Of a stretch of 64,000 nucleotides of DNA, positions 52,738 to 61,062 are shown one piece after another. The translations under genes and the position numbers were made by a program. The notes beneath the pieces were generated by a model that did no database searches, was not told the origin of the DNA, and saw only the letters and a program-made list of their open reading frames with translations. The stretch comes from an uncultured Clostridia bacterium (GTDB lineage: Bacteria > Bacillota > Clostridia > Lachnospirales > Lachnospiraceae), in NCBI GenBank assembly GCA_937896665.1, contig CALBNS010000100.1:1-64000 (forward strand), written 5' to 3'. Every line of letters begins with the position of its first letter. Positions within the stretch are counted from its first letter, which is position 1.

Positions 52738-54531
52738 CTACTGAATCGGTTCAAAATCTGATGCTCCGTGCTTACACAATGGACAAACAATGTCTTCTGG
52801 AAGTGTATCTCCCTCATAGATATAACCACAGATTTTGCAGACAAATCCTTTCTTTCCTTCTGTCTCCGGCTTTGGCTTAACATTCTCCTGATAGTAATTA
52901 TAAGTCATTGTTTCCAAATTAGAGATTACTCTTGCCTCTGTAATTGTACAGATAAACATTCCATGAGTGTCCAAATCCACATACTGCTCTACCTTTAATG
53001 ACATAAATGAATTAATGTATCTTGGCAAAAATACTAATCCATTTTCAGAACGCAGTGGCGTAATATCTACAAATTTATCTGCCGTACGTCCACTCTGGAA
53101 ACCGAAGGTTTCAAATACCTTGAATGGCGCATCTGTAGAAAGACAGTTCAGATTCATAATCCCTGTCTGTTTGATTACATGGTGTGAATAATTTGCCTTA
53201 TTAATTGTTACTGCAATACGATTTGGTGTATTTGTCACTTGTGAAACTGTATTTACAATTAGACCATTATCTTTCTTTCCGTCATTAGAAGTTACCACGT
53301 AAAGTCCATAACCAATCTTAAACAGAGCAGACAAATCATTCTTGTTAGCTGTCTCATCACGCTGTGCAAGATAATCCTGACAAAGCTCATTTGCCATGTT
53401 TTCAATCTGTTCTTTGCTTTCATCATTCAGCGCAGATTTGATTGTAACTGTCGTATCTGTAAATGTAATATTTTTACTATTCTCAAGCATTCTTTTCATC
53501 ACTTTCACTGCCTGAGCTGCCCATGAACCATTTTCCATTAATCCTACGACACGGTTCTGATAGTTACGCTCTGTCAGATGGTGAATGAACTCTTGCATGA
53601 ATGGGAAAATTCCCGCATTGTATGTTGTAGTGGCAAGTACCAATTTCCCATAACGGAATGCGTCTTCTACTGCTTCTGCCATATCGCATCGTGCAAGGTC
53701 ATTGACTACTACTTTCGGACAGCCTTTTTCACGAAGCTTATCTGCTAAAAGATCCACTGCCTTTTTCGTATTGCCATATACAGAAGTATATGCAATCATA
53801 ATGCCCTCTGTCTCCACAGAATAAGAAGACCATGTCTGATACAGGTTAATATAATAACCAAGATTTTCCTTCAGAACAGGACCATGAAGCGGACATATTG
53901 TCTGAATATCCAGACCTGACGCTTTTTGGAGTAATTTCTGCACCTGTGCACCGTATTTTCCTACAATACCGATGTAATAACGTCTTGCTTCGCATGCCCA
54001 ATCTTCCTCTACATCCAATGCACCGAATTTTCCAAATCCATCTGCTGAAAACAGAACCTTGTCATAAGAATCATAGGTTACAATTACTTCCGGCCAGTGT
54101 ACCATCGGTGCTGTCACAAAAGTCAATTCATGCTTCCCAAGAGAAAGTGTATCTCCTTCTCCAACTACCATTCTTCTGTCCTCAAACTCATTTCCAAAGA
54201 ACTGTTTCATCATGACAAATGCTTTCGCAGAAGATACAATAACCGCATCTTTATAAACTTTCATGAAGTTTACAATATTTGCAGAGTGATCCGGCTCCAT
54301 ATGCTGAACGATCAGATACGCCGGTTGTCTGTCTCCCAATACACTCGCAATGTTGTCCAGCCATTCATGGGTAAAACGAGCATCCACCGTATCAAATATA
54401 GCTATCTTTTCATCCAATACTACATAGGAATTGTAGGACATGCCATTTTCTACCACATACTGCCCTTCAAATAAATCTACTTCGTGATCGTTCACGCCAA
54501 CATGTTTTATATCCTTCGTAATCTCCACCAT
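52738..54531 (-). CDS. Four-module flavodiiron protein (FprA type, flavin reductase and rubredoxin fused)
   Basis: 597 residues in four modules: metallo-beta-lactamase-like diiron domain (about 1-250; HMEPDHSAN, VHWPEV, SADGFGKFG, LHGPV iron ligands), flavodoxin (about 255-390; TSVYGNTKKAV), flavin reductase domain (about 405-550; VNTVSQVTNTPNRIAVTINK), and rubredoxin (about 560-597; CKICGYIYEG, CPLCKHG). It reduces oxygen or nitric oxide to water or nitrous oxide; the fused reductase and rubredoxin could let it run from NAD(P)H without separate partners. Monocistronic; GGAG precedes the ATG. Confidence 0.93.
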   Translation of the reverse strand: MVEITKDIKHVGVNDHEVDLFEGQYVVENGMSYNSYVVLDEKIAIFDTVDARFTHEWLDNIASVLGDRQPAYLIVQHMEPDHSANIVNFMKVYKDAVIVSSAKAFVMMKQFFGNEFEDRRMVVGEGDTLSLGKHELTFVTAPMVHWPEVIVTYDSYDKVLFSADGFGKFGALDVEEDWACEARRYYIGIVGKYGAQVQKLLQKASGLDIQTICPLHGPVLKENLGYYINLYQTWSSYSVETEGIMIAYTSVYGNTKKAVDLLADKLREKGCPKVVVNDLARCDMAEAVEDAFRYGKLVLATTTYNAGIFPFMQEFIHHLTERNYQNRVVGLMENGSWAAQAVKVMKRMLENSKNITFTDTTVTIKSALNDESKEQIENMANELCQDYLAQRDETANKNDLSALFKIGYGLYVVTSNDGKKDNGLIVNTVSQVTNTPNRIAVTINKANYSHHVIKQTGIMNLNCLSTDAPFKVFETFGFQSGRTADKFVDITPLRSENGLVFLPRYINSFMSLKVEQYVDLDTHGMFICTITEARVISNLETMTYNYYQENVKPKPETEGKKGFVCKICGYIYEGDTLPEDIVCPLCKHGASDFEPIQ

Positions 54532-54823
54532 AATTCATACTCCTTTACTGCATAATTTTCTCTTTGTTTAGTATAACACATATTAGGAATTTTGAGAATA
54601 AAAACCGATTGATTCTGTAGCTAATCCACGTCCATTCACACCTCTCAAAGTATTTTTTCATCAAAAATATCCTTTTAGACAGAATACTATACGAACAAGA
54701 ATCATATAATCAAACAGTCCGGTGTCATTGTTTCTTCTTTTTATAGAAACATTCAGGGGAGGGTGAATAAATGTTCCTTTAAATAAGTATATGTGTACTA
54801 TGCAGAGCAGGAGGAGTTGTTTT
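54532..54823. other. Upstream region of the pilus operon
   Basis: 292 bases without a gene. A TATAAT at 54705-54710 could be a -10, but no good -35 is seen at 17 bases. No other signal was recognised apart from the GCAGGAGGAG ribosome binding site at its end. Confidence 0.4.
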
Positions 54824-56236
54824 ATGAACAAGAAAAATAAAAAGGAGAAAAGACATTCTATTAGAAAACCTTTAGCATTATTACTTACGATGATCGTGCT
54901 GTTCAGCGTTGTATATTCACATGTTGCTTTTGCGGTGAATCTTTCTGAAGATACAAATGAAGTATACAGCACACAGGAAACAAAACAACAAACTGATAAT
55001 ATAGAGATGTTTGCAACAGGTAATTCTCATACCTACACAGCAGAAAACTATTTTGATGCCAGTGGTACAAGTACGAATGCACATTTTGATGTAAAGGGAA
55101 TTTTTGTTGACAGTAGCAATAATGCGCATTTGATTCTTTTTCTAGAAAAGAATTCTAATGTTAAAGATATCCTCTATATTGTTGTAAATGGAAAAAAAAT
55201 CGATATACCGGATGTAGATCATTGGGATAAAAATATCACGATAAATCTACCGGATAAAAGCAGCAAAACCTTAGAATCGATTTATGGTATCTTAGTCATA
55301 GAAGCAGGCTCCATCACAAACTTGCAGGAACAATTCTTGATAGATGTAAAAACAGTAGCTGGAGGATGGGATATCCAGGGACTTCAGGTAAACGTGGATA
55401 TTGATTATTCCATCCAGAAAACAGTCTGTCCACAGACTGCAAATATTGGCGATAAGCTCACCTATACCATTACAATTAGTAATAACAGTGAGCTTGCTCT
55501 TCAAGGTGTTGATATAACAGACTCCATTCCAAGTGGGCTTAAAGTTATATCGGTAAATGAATCCGACAATCTAAATTGGCAAACTGCTGACAGGGTGTTG
55601 TATCTGGATAAAGATATAACTTTGGAGATTGGTAAAACCAAAACATACTCAGTAGCAGCAGAAGTCACAAGTGATGCAGCGCCCGGGCTATTAACCAATA
55701 CTGCTACGATTGGCGGAAGTGTCATACCTAAGACAGCTACAGCTGATGTTACGATTCATGTAAATCATACAGTTACCGTAAAAAAAATAGTGACAGGAAA
55801 CCTGGGAGACCAAGGTAAAGAGTTTCAGTTTACTGCAACGGTCAAGGATACAAATGGTAATGTAATAACAGTTCCAACATCTGATAACAGCGCTTATTCG
55901 GTAAACAGTAGTGGCACAATTACCTTTCAACTTAAAAATGGTGACTCTGTCAGCATAACAGGCGTGCCAAATGGTGCAGTTTTTGCTGTGATGGAATCCG
56001 ATGAAAACGGGAACGGCTATGTAACCTCTTACGAATATTCTACGGACGATACTAGCTGGACGAATGGCTCCTCCGGAGCAATCTATAAAGATACCACATT
56101 TAAAGTGACAAACGACAAAAACGGAACGATTAACACGGGTGTATTTCTGGATTCTTTTCTATATATTATGATTCTTGCATCCGTAATGGCAGGCATTACC
56201 GTGTTTGTAGTTCATAAGCATCATAATTCAATTTAA
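54824..56236 (+). CDS. Pilus-associated surface adhesin/minor pilin (Cpa-like position)
   Basis: 470 residues: signal peptide (LALLLTMIVLFSVVYSHVAFA), a unique region, a DUF11-like repeat (TANIGDKLTYTITISNNSE), and a Spy0128-like isopeptide domain before the wall anchor (VKKIVTGNLGDQGKEFQF ... FKVTNDKNG). The C-terminus has a sorting signal of the form INTGVFLDSFLYI, then a hydrophobic helix and HKHH. First gene of the operon, as Cpa is in streptococcal FCT loci. GGAGGAG precedes the ATG at 54824. Confidence 0.8.
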   Translation: MNKKNKKEKRHSIRKPLALLLTMIVLFSVVYSHVAFAVNLSEDTNEVYSTQETKQQTDNIEMFATGNSHTYTAENYFDASGTSTNAHFDVKGIFVDSSNNAHLILFLEKNSNVKDILYIVVNGKKIDIPDVDHWDKNITINLPDKSSKTLESIYGILVIEAGSITNLQEQFLIDVKTVAGGWDIQGLQVNVDIDYSIQKTVCPQTANIGDKLTYTITISNNSELALQGVDITDSIPSGLKVISVNESDNLNWQTADRVLYLDKDITLEIGKTKTYSVAAEVTSDAAPGLLTNTATIGGSVIPKTATADVTIHVNHTVTVKKIVTGNLGDQGKEFQFTATVKDTNGNVITVPTSDNSAYSVNSSGTITFQLKNGDSVSITGVPNGAVFAVMESDENGNGYVTSYEYSTDDTSWTNGSSGAIYKDTTFKVTNDKNGTINTGVFLDSFLYIMILASVMAGITVFVVHKHHNSI

Positions 56237-56249
56237 CAGGAGCGTTTTC

Positions 56250-56486
56250 ATGAAAAAAAAGGCAATCAGTTGTGCACAAAAAAACGGAAAATTAAGTCAG
56301 GCGCAGCGGCATATTGCAGATTGGCTAGATACAGTCCATTTTCGAAAGAAATATTTTGGAGGTGTTGACGAAGCTGACGTATGGAAGAAACTAGATGAAC
56401 TAAATACCATGTATGACAATGCGCTGATGACTGAACGAGCCAGATATGATGCACTTTTAGAAAGGCAGAAGCAGGAGAATCTATGA
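56250..56486 (+). CDS. Small helical protein with DivIVA-like motif
   Basis: 78 residues, soluble and helical: FRKKYFGGVDEADVWKKLDELNTMYDNAL, which resembles the N-terminal DivIVA signature (F..G.D...V...L). A coiled-coil tail follows. AGGAGCG precedes the ATG, and the stop overlaps the next start by four bases. Not part of described FCT operons. Function unknown; placing pilus assembly at a cell site is a guess from the DivIVA likeness. Confidence 0.55.
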   Translation: MKKKAISCAQKNGKLSQAQRHIADWLDTVHFRKKYFGGVDEADVWKKLDELNTMYDNALMTERARYDALLERQKQENL

Positions 56487-57034
56487 AGAAATCGAAGCAA
56501 ACTGTTTACAGTATAGCTGACATTATAAAAAAAAGAAGAAATGCGCTGATTATCCAAAGGGGATATTTTGCTCTTTTAAAAAAGACTTTTTTACTGATTA
56601 TCGCCGGATGGCTGATATCGACAAAAGTATTTTTGGTTACTCAAGCAACAGGGCAGGGAATGTTTCCGGCCATAAAAGATGGAGATTTGCTTGTTGTGTA
56701 CCGTATGCAGCAAGAATATCGTAAAAATGACATTGTGACTTATCAGAAAGATGGAGTCCGTTTTACCGGTCGAATTGTCGCTGTTGAAGCAGATCAGGTA
56801 AATATGGATGAAAACGGAAAATTATATATCAACGGAGGAGCAGAGTCAGGAGAGATCCTTTATCCTACATATTCTGGTGGGGAATTGGAATATCCGTATC
56901 AGATTCCCAAGGGATATGTTTATATTCTGGGTGATTATCGTACCCAGACCAAGGATAGCAGGGAACTTGGGGCAATTGCTGAAGATGATGTGGAGGGTAA
57001 GGTGATTACTGTCCTTCGCAGAAGAAGCTTGTAA
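56483..57034 (+). CDS. sipA: SipA-like signal-peptidase homologue lacking catalytic residues
   Basis: 183 residues with a membrane segment (TFLLIIAGWLISTKVFLVTQ) and the signal peptidase I fold (YILGDYRTQTKDSRELG near the C-terminus). The nucleophile position, normally GxSMxP, reads GQGMFP, and the catalytic Lys position reads TGRIVA instead of KRV. Both catalytic residues are Gly. The same loss is known in SipA of streptococcal FCT pilus loci, which is needed for pilus assembly as a chaperone-like factor. Coupled to the previous gene by an ATGA overlap. Confidence 0.85.
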   Translation: MKKSKQTVYSIADIIKKRRNALIIQRGYFALLKKTFLLIIAGWLISTKVFLVTQATGQGMFPAIKDGDLLVVYRMQQEYRKNDIVTYQKDGVRFTGRIVAVEADQVNMDENGKLYINGGAESGEILYPTYSGGELEYPYQIPKGYVYILGDYRTQTKDSRELGAIAEDDVEGKVITVLRRRSL

Positions 57035-57098
57035 ACTTAACATGTATGTTACTTATAAAAGAGTTAACATAAAAAAGAAATAGAGAGGAATGGTATTT

Positions 57099-58109
57099 AT
57101 GAAGAAAAAAATTATTACAACCCTTATTGCATGCGTTATGACTATTAGTTTAGGCGTTACGTCATTTGCGACAGAAAGGGAAGCAACATCGCTTAGTTTT
57201 AACAAAGTGTATAAGACAAAAAATGATAATACGTCAAACCCTGATGAAACATTTCAATTTAAATTTTCTAATGGAACAATAGCAAAAGGGGAACAGACAG
57301 ATGTAACGGTGCCGGCATTACCGCAGGTTAGTACACAATTTTCTGTAGGTACAGCCACAAAGGACGGTTTGCAGAAGCCAATTGTTCTCGGATTAGAGAA
57401 CGTTACATGGCCTAGTGTTGGTATTTACACATACGACATATCCGAAGTTCAGGGAACAACTGCCGGTGTTACTTATGATAGTAATTCATATAAAATGGAT
57501 GTTCAGGTCGAATTCGTTAATGGGATGAGAAAACCTGTGCAGGTAACATTTTATGATGAAGCCACACCAAGTGATAAAAAAACAGAGTTTACCAACGTAT
57601 ATTCAGCAGGCTCTTTGGAAATTAGAAAAGAAGTAACAGGTAATATGGGTGATAAAGAGAAAGACTTTACTGTTAAGGTTACCTTTACTGCTCCGAATAA
57701 AAAGGATGTAAATAGTATTATTTCTTATATTGAAGATGGTGTGAATGAGAGCATCAATTCTACAGATTGGTCCAATGGTTCTTGCACTGTAACTATTGAT
57801 CTGAAACACGATGAAGCTGTGACATTTAATAATATTCCTTATGGTGTAACCTATTCTGTAGAAGAAAACGATTACACATCATCCGGCTATGATGCAGCAA
57901 AATATGCAGAGAATAACGGAACGGCTAATGATGGAAAAGGAACAATAAATGCGGCATCTGATAATGTAAAAATTACAAACAACAAAAGTGTTGGCATTGA
58001 AACCGGTATTACTATGGACAGTATTCCTTACATCTTAGTTCTCTGCGCAGTTGCTGCAGGTATGATTGTATTCTTAAGAAGAAAACATATGTCCGGTAGC
58101 CTTCAATAA
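57099..58109 (+). CDS. fctA: FctA-like major pilin (Spy0128 family)
   Basis: 336 residues: signal peptide (LIACVMTISLGVTSFA), first isopeptide domain (KVYK Lys, ISEV Glu, FTNVYSAG Asn), second domain (LEIRKEVTGNMGDKEKDF ... KITNNKS) and a sorting signal IETGITMDSIPYI, hydrophobic stretch and RRKH. These pilins form internal Lys-Asn bonds and are joined by a class B sortase. GAGAGGAATGGTATTT precedes the ATG at 57099. Followed directly by the sortase gene. Confidence 0.88.
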   Translation: MKKKIITTLIACVMTISLGVTSFATEREATSLSFNKVYKTKNDNTSNPDETFQFKFSNGTIAKGEQTDVTVPALPQVSTQFSVGTATKDGLQKPIVLGLENVTWPSVGIYTYDISEVQGTTAGVTYDSNSYKMDVQVEFVNGMRKPVQVTFYDEATPSDKKTEFTNVYSAGSLEIRKEVTGNMGDKEKDFTVKVTFTAPNKKDVNSIISYIEDGVNESINSTDWSNGSCTVTIDLKHDEAVTFNNIPYGVTYSVEENDYTSSGYDAAKYAENNGTANDGKGTINAASDNVKITNNKSVGIETGITMDSIPYILVLCAVAAGMIVFLRRKHMSGSLQ

Positions 58110-58115
58110 AATAAT

Positions 58116-58877
58116 ATGAATCGGTTTATCTTAAAATCAGTCGATTTTTTCATGAGCCTGTTATTCATATGTAGCTTATGCGTTGCAGGGAGTTATGCCA
58201 TATATGCATTGTGGGATAACCATCAGGTGTATGCGGCTGCAGAAAATGTACAGGATGATATGCTACGACTAAAACCACAAGAAGATGAAGGGGATTCCTT
58301 TGAAGAATTACTCGCTGTTAATCCTGATGTGGTAGCATGGATTTCTCTAGATAATACCAGTATTGATTATCCTGTATTACGTGGAAATTCCAATCTTGAA
58401 TATATAAATACGGATGTTTATGGAAACTTTGCTTTGGCGGGAAGTATCTTTTTAGATTCTCGCTGCGATAAGACCTTTCAGGATTTTTATTCACTGTTGT
58501 ATGGTCATCACATGGCAAATGGCAGTATGTTTGGAGATTTGGACTTATATAAAGAAGAAGTCTTTTTTGATAAAAATAGGACTGGAAAATTACTATTGCC
58601 TGACGGGTCATATGATCTGGAAATTATTGCCTGCCTTACTGCAGCGTCTTCGGACGATAGCATATTTGAAATCGGACAGATACAGGTGGATATAGAATCT
58701 TTCATAGCTTATGCAGAAAAAAATGCCTTGCATGTGAGGAAAGAGATATTGGATGATATCTACAATCAAGGAGATAAACGCTATCAGATTCTTGCATTGT
58801 CCACCTGTTCATCCGAGTATACAGATGCAAGAACAGTTGTTGTGACAATTATGAAGCCATGTAAAGTGGAAAATTAG
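58116..58877 (+). CDS. Class B sortase, pilus polymerase (SrtC2-like)
   Basis: 253 residues: N-terminal membrane segment (FMSLLFICSLCVAGSYAIYAL), sortase domain with catalytic His in LYGHHM, Cys in LSTCSSEYTDAR and the Arg following. Class B features (long N-terminal helix, DNTSIDYPVL) are present. It joins the pilins to each other. No good ribosome binding site precedes the ATG, seven bases after the pilin stop, so it may rely on coupled translation. Confidence 0.9.
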   Translation: MNRFILKSVDFFMSLLFICSLCVAGSYAIYALWDNHQVYAAAENVQDDMLRLKPQEDEGDSFEELLAVNPDVVAWISLDNTSIDYPVLRGNSNLEYINTDVYGNFALAGSIFLDSRCDKTFQDFYSLLYGHHMANGSMFGDLDLYKEEVFFDKNRTGKLLLPDGSYDLEIIACLTAASSDDSIFEIGQIQVDIESFIAYAEKNALHVRKEILDDIYNQGDKRYQILALSTCSSEYTDARTVVVTIMKPCKVEN

Positions 58878-58888
58878 GAGGAAGTACA

Positions 58889-59503
58889 ATGAAAAAATGT
58901 AAAATGGCGATTGTTGCAGGCATGTGTGCTACGGTACTTTTATCTGGAATTTTTACCAAGACCGTTGCAGCAGCTGAGGTGAATGGGGAAAGTATAACAG
59001 TAAAGACGGTACTGTCGGGAACATTGCCTGAGAAAGAGGAAAGATTTGTTATGGAAATGGCAGCTGAAAATGAATATACTCCTATGCCGGCTGGAGGAAA
59101 AAAAGGAGTATATGCTTTAAGCATCACAGGCGAGGGTGAGAACAGCTTCCCGAATATTATCTATACAAAGCCTGGTGTATATCATTACAAAATCTATCAG
59201 AATACCGGGTCAAATGGGGAGTGTATTTATGATAACACGGTGTATTCTCTTGTTGTTTATGTAACGAATAGTGAAGTGAAACCAGACTGTTTAAACATTG
59301 TCTATGCACTATATAACGAAGATATGTCGGAGAAGCTGGATGACTTACTTTTTCATAATCAATATAAAGAAACCCCTAGGAAAGAGGAGACGAAATCTAC
59401 TCCAAAAACAGGTGACTTTTCTAATGTTGATCTGTATGTAACATTCATGTTATTTTCACTAATGGGTCTTGCTATTGGATATTACAAAAAAGAAGATTAT
59501 TAA
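58889..59503 (+). CDS. fctB: FctB-like basal/minor pilin
   Basis: 204 residues: signal peptide (MAIVAGMCATVLLSGIFTKTVAA), one FctB-type domain (TKPGVYHYKIYQNTG, YDNTVYSLVVYVT), a proline/Lys-rich neck and the sorting signal TPKTGDFSN, a variant of LPxTG that a housekeeping class A sortase could use to fix the pilus base to the wall. GGAGGAAGTACA precedes the ATG. Last gene of the operon. Confidence 0.85.
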   Translation: MKKCKMAIVAGMCATVLLSGIFTKTVAAAEVNGESITVKTVLSGTLPEKEERFVMEMAAENEYTPMPAGGKKGVYALSITGEGENSFPNIIYTKPGVYHYKIYQNTGSNGECIYDNTVYSLVVYVTNSEVKPDCLNIVYALYNEDMSEKLDDLLFHNQYKETPRKEETKSTPKTGDFSNVDLYVTFMLFSLMGLAIGYYKKEDY

Positions 59504-59539
59504 TACTCCTTTTTTCTTTCTACAAACCCTACAGACACA

Positions 59540-59592
59540 AAAAAGCCCGGTTAGATTAGAATTTTTATCAAATCTAACCTAAACGGGCATCT
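59540..59592. terminator. Terminator after the pilus operon
   Basis: GCCCGGTTAGATT ... AATCTAACCTAAACGGGC stem with A and T tracts, between convergent operons. Confidence 0.85.
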
Positions 59593-59634
59593 TTTATCCC
59601 GATTATTATTCCTATTCTATTTCAATAATTTCTC

Positions 59635-60483
59635 TTAATTCTCACAAACGTTCTTTCCGACCTCGATCACAAATTCAGGACATCCCATCGAATCCGGACC
59701 TGCTTCTCCCTCTTGGAACACTAACACAATATTACCTTTCATATCAAAATAAAACATCTGATTTTCATCAATGTGTTCAAATTCCATTTCATCTGGTGCA
59801 TGTCCATCAATCCAATAAGTAACTTCCTCGTCCGCTTTCATCTGTTCTCTCATCTGACGTTTTACTTCCGTCGAGAAACTTTCCACATAAGCATAACCTT
59901 CACACACATCTTTTAGTGTGACAAGGCGTCCCTGTTCTTTATCAAAGTGATAGAAATATACTTCTTTTGTTGTACTTGCTGCTGTGTATTCCTTTGTGAT
60001 GCGAAGTGTAAACCAGTCTTCATCGTTCTTTAAAATATCATAATACACATGCAATCCTTGATAATCCTCTGGCTGTTGTGCCACCTCATGCTCAAAATTA
60101 GCTACTATGTCATCAATAAGTGTCTTTATCTCCATGTTGATGTTTGCAATTTCTTTTTGAAATTCTTCCACCGTTTCTAGGTAAGGCATATCCACATAGG
60201 CAAAATGCGTCTGTTCTTCATACTCAATTTTATGAATCGTAATAACTTTCACCAGTTTCCCTAAGATAGGAATCTCCTCCATCGCCTGTGCTACTGTTGT
60301 GTTTACATTTGGAAGTAGAATAAATAAAAATAAAGCAAATGCAACTGCTGGCTTCCATAGAGACACCCTCTTTTTCGTTGGAAGGTTTGCTAATGTCTGA
60401 TCAATTCGGTAAGCCATATCCTTCGGCATTTGGGGTATATCTTCATGTATCCCCTCTCTATACGCTTCATCGTATTTTTTCAT
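59635..60483 (-). CDS. rsiV: RsiV-like anti-sigma factor (DUF3298/DUF4163)
   Basis: 282 residues: cytoplasmic N-terminus (about 1-40), membrane segment (AVAFALFLFILLPNVNTTVAQA) and an extracytoplasmic DUF3298-type domain. In B. subtilis and C. difficile RsiV binds lysozyme, is cut, and frees SigV. The ATG at 60483 is seven bases from AGGAGG and overlaps the sigma factor's TGA, so the genes are coupled. Confidence 0.8.
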   Translation of the reverse strand: MKKYDEAYREGIHEDIPQMPKDMAYRIDQTLANLPTKKRVSLWKPAVAFALFLFILLPNVNTTVAQAMEEIPILGKLVKVITIHKIEYEEQTHFAYVDMPYLETVEEFQKEIANINMEIKTLIDDIVANFEHEVAQQPEDYQGLHVYYDILKNDEDWFTLRITKEYTAASTTKEVYFYHFDKEQGRLVTLKDVCEGYAYVESFSTEVKRQMREQMKADEEVTYWIDGHAPDEMEFEHIDENQMFYFDMKGNIVLVFQEGEAGPDSMGCPEFVIEVGKNVCEN

Positions 60484-60968
60484 CATTTTCCCTCCTGTAC
60501 CAAGTCTTTTAATGCTTCACGACTCCGTTGTAATCGCTTCTTAATCGTTCCCTCGGTGGCTCCGACCACCTTCGCAATTTCCTTGATTCTCATCCCTTCA
60601 TAATAGTACAAAAGGACGACCATTCTCTGTTCCACCGTAAGACTTTGTATTGCATCCCATAACGTAACCTTATCATCAATGGAAATATGCTCTGTCTCTG
60701 CTACTTCCACTTCTTCAATATCTGCCATTGGCTTTCGCTTCTGTAAAATCTTATAACACTCATTTGTCAGAATTTTATATATCCATGCTTTTATCTTACC
60801 AGGAAACAACAATTCATTCAGATGTTCATATGCAAGTAAAATACTATTTTGTATGGCATCCTCTGCATCCACGTCATTATTCAACATACCTCTTGCCAGT
60901 GCATACATACCTTGTTTCATTTCCAAAATAGTATCACAAAACCACTGTTTTTTCCATTCATTCCACAT
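60483..60968 (-). CDS. sigV: SigV/CsfV-like ECF sigma factor
   Basis: 161 residues: region 2 (GMYALARGMLNNDVDAEDAIQNSILLAYEHL) and region 4 (MVVLLYYYEGMRIKEIAKVVGATEGTIKKRLQRSREAL). It sits between a peptidoglycan deacetylase gene and an RsiV-type gene, the setting of the lysozyme-response sigma factor. AGGAAGCGTAAGA precedes the ATG. Confidence 0.85.
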   Translation of the reverse strand: MWNEWKKQWFCDTILEMKQGMYALARGMLNNDVDAEDAIQNSILLAYEHLNELLFPGKIKAWIYKILTNECYKILQKRKPMADIEEVEVAETEHISIDDKVTLWDAIQSLTVEQRMVVLLYYYEGMRIKEIAKVVGATEGTIKKRLQRSREALKDLVQEGK

Positions 60969-60999
60969 TCTTACGCTTCCTATCTGTCATATAATATTC

Positions 61000-61021
61000 C
61001 AAGTGGGAGCATACACTCCCA
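61000..61021 (-). other. Hairpin between pdaV and sigV
   Basis: GTGGGAG/CTCCCAC stem with no T tract; it may tune the ratio of the deacetylase and sigma mRNAs rather than terminate. Confidence 0.45.
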
Positions 61022-61062
61022 CTGATATACTTTAGCATTATGCGTAATCTCTGTAAATCATC

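Noticed and set aside
54661..54972. 103-codon minus-strand frame upstream of the pilus operon
   Set aside because: It runs antisense into the adhesin signal peptide and has no ribosome binding site.
61000..61021. Terminator between the deacetylase and sigma genes
   Set aside because: The stem is strong, but there is no T tract and the genes look like one operon, so it is listed as a hairpin only.
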